NCBI RefSeq assembly: GCF_001424425.1
Contig: NZ_LMPT01000020.1
Location: forward strand, 161,441 to 225,440
Reading direction: 5' to 3'
DNA length: 64,000 nt
DNA from: Acidovorax sp. Leaf191
GTDB taxonomy: Bacteria > Pseudomonadota > Gammaproteobacteria > Burkholderiales > Burkholderiaceae_C
In this document: piece by piece, positions 61,221-64,000 of the stretch
Layout: every line of letters begins with the position of its first letter
Numbering within the stretch: position 1 is the first letter of the stretch
The notes under the pieces: model-generated
Told to the model about the DNA's origin: nothing
Databases searched by the model: none
Seen by the model: only the letters and a program-made list of their open reading frames with translations
Translations under genes and position numbers: made by a program

Positions 61221-62890
61221 ATGAAATTCAGCAACCTCTCCGTCGGCCTGCGGCTGGGCGCCTCGTTCGCCGCCATCCTGCTCATCACCGCGCTCATCGC
61301 CGCCATGGGCATGTGGCGCATCGGCAGCCTGCACCGCGCGAGCGAGCGCGTGGCCACGCAGGAGATCGAACAGCAACTGCTGGTGGAAGACTGGGCGGCC
61401 GACATCCGGCTGAACTGGGTGCGCACCGAAGCCTTCCTCAAGGCCATCGACCGCGACTACATGGACAAGCTCACGGCCGACACCACGGCCACCGCCAAGG
61501 GCATGGACACCAAGGTGCAGCGCATCGAGGCGCTGGCGCAGGGCGAGCAGGCACGCACGCTGCTGGCGGCCATCGCCACGGCCCGCACGGCCTACAACGA
61601 CAAGCTGACCGAGATCCGCGAACTGCACCGCGGCGGCGAGCCCAATGTGCCGGCCCTCGTGGACAAGGACCTGCGGCCGCTGGCGGACAAATACCTCAAG
61701 GCCCTGGACGACCTGCGCAAGGCCATGGCCACGCAACTGGCCGAGGGCCAGGCCGACACCGGCACGCTGGCCACGGCCAGCCAGGTGCTGCTGGGCGTGG
61801 GCACGCTGGTGGCCGTGGCGCTGGGCGCGCTGCTGGCCTTCACCGTCACCCGCTCCATCGTGCGGCCGGTGCAGCGCGGCCAGCGGGCCGCCGAGAACAT
61901 CGCCGACGGCGACCTGACCCACCCCATCGACACCGGCCGCAACGACGAGACCGGGCAACTGCTGCAGGCCCTGGCCACCATGCAGGCCCGCCTGGCCACC
62001 ATCGTGGGCAACGTGCGCCACAGCGCCGAAGGCGTGGCCACGGCCAGCGCGGAGATTGCCTCGGGCAACAACGATTTGTCGGCGCGCACCGAGCAGCAGG
62101 CGTCGGCCCTGCAGCAGACCGCCGCGTCGATGGAGGAGCTGGGCTCCACCGTCAGCCAGAACGCGGACAACGCGCGCCAGGCCAACCAGCTGGCCATGAC
62201 CGCGTCGACCGTGGCCGTGCAGGGCGGCGACGTCGTCGCCGAAGTCGTGGACACGATGAAGGGCATCAACGACAGCAGCAAGAAGATCGCCGACATCATC
62301 AGCGTGATCGACGGCATTGCCTTTCAGACCAACATCCTGGCTTTGAATGCCGCTTTGCGGTAGTGGCCAGCGAGGTGCGCAGCCTGGCCGGCCGCAGCGC
62401 CGAGGCCGCCAAGGAGATCAAGGCCCTGATCAGCACCAGCGTGGAACGCGTGGAGCGCGGCACCGTGCTGGTGGACAAGGCCGGCGCCACCATGACCGAG
62501 GTGGTCAGCGCCATCCGCCGCGTGACGGACATCATGGGCGAGATCAGCGCGGCCAGCGGCGAGCAGAGCCAGGGCGTGTCCCAAGTGGGGGAAGCCATCA
62601 CGCAGATGGACCAGACCACGCAGCAGAACGCGGCGCTGGTGGAGCAAAGCGCGGCAGCGGCCGACAGCCTCAAGACGCAGGCAGGGCTGCTGGTGGATGC
62701 GGTGGCGGTGTTCCGCCTGGCGCCGGGTGCTTCGGGCACTTCGGGCACTTCGGGCACTTCGGGCACTTCGGGCACTTCGGGCACTTCGGGAGCGTCCACG
62801 CGGTCGGCCACTGCAGACCCCTCGACACCTTCGGGCGGCGCCCGCCTGGGCTACCGCAGCGGCGCTGCGCCGAGGCAACTCCCGGCGTGA
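61221..62890 (+). pseudogene. Methyl-accepting chemotaxis protein disrupted by a frameshifting deletion
   Basis: The ATG at 61221 ([20 protein letters not shown]) opens a receptor with two membrane helices (about 10-32 and 192-212), a four-helix sensor domain, HAMP and the first half of the signalling domain up to [14 protein letters not shown]. There the frame stops at 62361-62363. The rest resumes in another frame as [20 protein letters not shown] to 62890. The missing segment corresponds to the [12 protein letters not shown] of intact receptors, about 37 bases, with the junction near 62352. The break removes the CheA/CheW-contacting tip. It may be a true pseudogene or an assembly error. 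Confidence 0.85.
62731..62790 (+). repeat. 9-bp tandem repeat in the chemoreceptor tail
   Basis: Six complete TTCGGGCAC units and a partial seventh lie in tandem, encoding Ser-Gly-Thr repeats in the C-terminal linker of the receptor. The units are identical, so the array is probably variable in copy number between strains without changing frame. Confidence 0.93.
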
Positions 62891-62951
62891 CGCTGGCTGG
62901 CCCAGCAGCCCCGATCGATCACCGGGCGCGGGCATTGAGGATCTAAAGACG

Positions 62952-63710
62952 CTAGCGCAGCGCGGCCAGGGAGTCCACAAAACCGTCAGCATCCACGCCG
63001 CGCACCGGCTGGCCATGGTTGTAGCCGTAGGTCACCAGCACCACGGGGCAGCCCGCCGCGCGTGCGGCCTGCGCGTCGTTGCTGGAGTCGCCCACCATCA
63101 GCGTGCGCGCCGGTGACGTACCGAGGGCCTCGCAGGTCTTGAGCAGCGGCAAGGGGTCGGGCTTCTTGCGCTCGAACGCATCGCCGCCGAACACATGGTC
63201 GAAGAAGCCGTCGAGCCCCTTGGCCTGGAGCAGCGGCACGGCAAAGTCCGTGGGCTTGTTGGTCAGGCAGGCCAGGCGCAGACCGGCGGCGCGCAACGCC
63301 TGCAGACCATCCACCACGCCCGCGTAGACTGCCGAGTACTGGCCATTGATGGCGAGGTAGTGCCGCTGGTAGCTATCCCACGCAGCGGGGTACAGCGCGT
63401 CGATTGGGATCGCAGCCTGCGCTTTGTCATCCTGCGCAAGGACGTGCTGAAGCACCGAACGCAGCAGGTTCTCCGAGCCCTTGCCCACCATGGGCTCGAT
63501 GCGCGCAGCCTCGATGGACGGCAGGTCCAGATCGCGGAGCATGCGGTTGATGGCCTCGGCAAAATCACCCATGGTGTCGACCATGGTGCCGTCCAGATCG
63601 ACGATGGCAGCGTCCAGTTGTTTCTGGTTCAGGGGAAGGAAGTTCAAGGCAGCACGATGAAGTGAAAAATGCCTTGGATGGTAACGGGGCGCCGCCCTCG
63701 GACACCCCAT
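62952..63710 (-). CDS. gph: Phosphoglycolate phosphatase
   Basis: The HAD-superfamily phosphatase shows all core motifs: AAIVDLDGTMVDT (I), LACLTNKPTDFA (II), the lysine in FERKKPDPLPLL (III) and TLMVGDSSNDAQAARAAG (IV). It removes 2-phosphoglycolate, a DNA-repair by-product. The start is uncertain: the ATG at 63710 gives 252 residues with about 28 more than usual before motif I, and a TTG at 63647 would give a typical length. In related bacteria gph lies next to trpE; here two plus-strand genes intervene. Confidence 0.93.
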   Translation of the reverse strand: MGCPRAAPRYHPRHFSLHRAALNFLPLNQKQLDAAIVDLDGTMVDTMGDFAEAINRMLRDLDLPSIEAARIEPMVGKGSENLLRSVLQHVLAQDDKAQAAIPIDALYPAAWDSYQRHYLAINGQYSAVYAGVVDGLQALRAAGLRLACLTNKPTDFAVPLLQAKGLDGFFDHVFGGDAFERKKPDPLPLLKTCEALGTSPARTLMVGDSSNDAQAARAAGCPVVLVTYGYNHGQPVRGVDADGFVDSLAALR

Positions 63711-64000
63711 GCGGACTGAGCCGCCGGCTTTGCTACCCGTGCAGGGGAATCACCGGCTTGGCGTCGCCGGCCGAAACAGACGCAGCCTCTGCAGGTGCGG
63801 CTGTGGAGCCCGACAGCACTTGCTGCGCTTTGGCGGCCGAGACGGCGCGGGGGCAGGACTTCTGGCACGAAGTCAACGCCCGAAAGCTATCGCAGACCAG
63901 CAACTGGCTCGAAAAGCATTGGTATTGAAGGCTTTGCATGGACGACGGCTGAACAGCCAGTTTCAAACCGGACCATTCCGTTTTGGTTGCCCATAGGCTC
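63711..64000. other. Terminal region without a supported gene
   Basis: About 290 bases to the window edge. A minus-strand frame (63733-63966) rich in cysteine near its start (QYQCFSSQLLVCDSF, SCQKSCPRA) and a plus-strand frame (63662-63928) both exist, but neither has a good ribosome binding site or recognisable homology. Left unannotated. Confidence 0.4.

Noticed and set aside
62731..62790. Tandem repeat as a CRISPR array
   Set aside because: Units are 9 bp without spacers and lie in frame in a chemoreceptor; there are no cas genes.
63733..63966. Small cysteine-containing minus-strand frame upstream of gph
   Set aside because: No ribosome binding site, ordinary third-position bias or recognisable homology; a plus-strand frame overlaps it equally well.

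Overview
The window looks like a chromosomal segment of a GC-rich betaproteobacterium of the Comamonadaceae, most like Acidovorax. That placement is inferred from protein character and gene order (spc-type ribosomal cluster, a glycerol ABC transporter beside a DeoR-type regulator, oxyR-recG, trpE-trpG-trpD-trpC). No database was searched. I found no insertion sequence, prophage or CRISPR array, so the segment is mostly core genome with several accessory sensory and stress modules.

Layout. 1-863: an NhaR-like LysR regulator cut by the window edge. 1.2-10.4 kb (minus strand): initiator tRNA and a compact ribosomal/RNA polymerase operon (rplN, rplX, rplE, rpsN, rpsH, rplF, rplR, rpsE, rpmD, rplO, secY, rpmJ, rpsM, rpsK, rpsD, rpoA, rplQ) with a near-consensus promoter before rplN. 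10.4-21.1 kb: a complete glycerol uptake and catabolism locus. The ABC transporter GlpS-GlpT-GlpP-GlpQ-GlpU-GlpV brings glycerol in, GlpK phosphorylates it, GlpD oxidises glycerol-3-phosphate and a DeoR-family GlpR probably represses the locus. 21.3-28.3 kb: proC, a secreted protein with a Pro/Ala linker, a four-gene TelA/TerD/helical/vWA stress module, and ubiA.

28.5-36 kb: a signalling island encoding a giant CHASE3-GAF histidine kinase with three receiver domains, stand-alone CheR and CheB, a receiver-kinase, a lone receiver and Dps. 36-42.6 kb: a lipoprotein M20 peptidase, OxyR, RecG and QueA. 42.6-49.1 kb: a small operon encoding a TonB-like protein, an Xre regulator and a DUF2975 membrane protein, then a lipoprotein, gamma-glutamyltransferase, a Bug-type binding protein and a LysR regulator. 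49.1-53.4 kb: an HD-GYP protein, a chemoreceptor and an AraC regulator. 53.5-60 kb: ung and a trp cluster in which chorismate mutase, a LysE-type exporter and a compositionally odd membrane protein sit among trpE, trpG, trpD and trpC. 60.3-63.7 kb: a chalcone-isomerase-fold secreted protein, a chemoreceptor gene broken by a small deletion, and gph.

Most interesting points: complementary defects in the two glycerol-transporter ATPases; helically phased repeats and a perfect palindrome as candidate GlpR sites; CheR/CheB paired with a kinase carrying a Glu/Gln-rich coiled coil instead of a chemoreceptor; the TelA-TerD-vWA module; a chemoreceptor inactivated at its signalling tip; and ATGA-coupled trpE/chorismate mutase/trpG/lysE.
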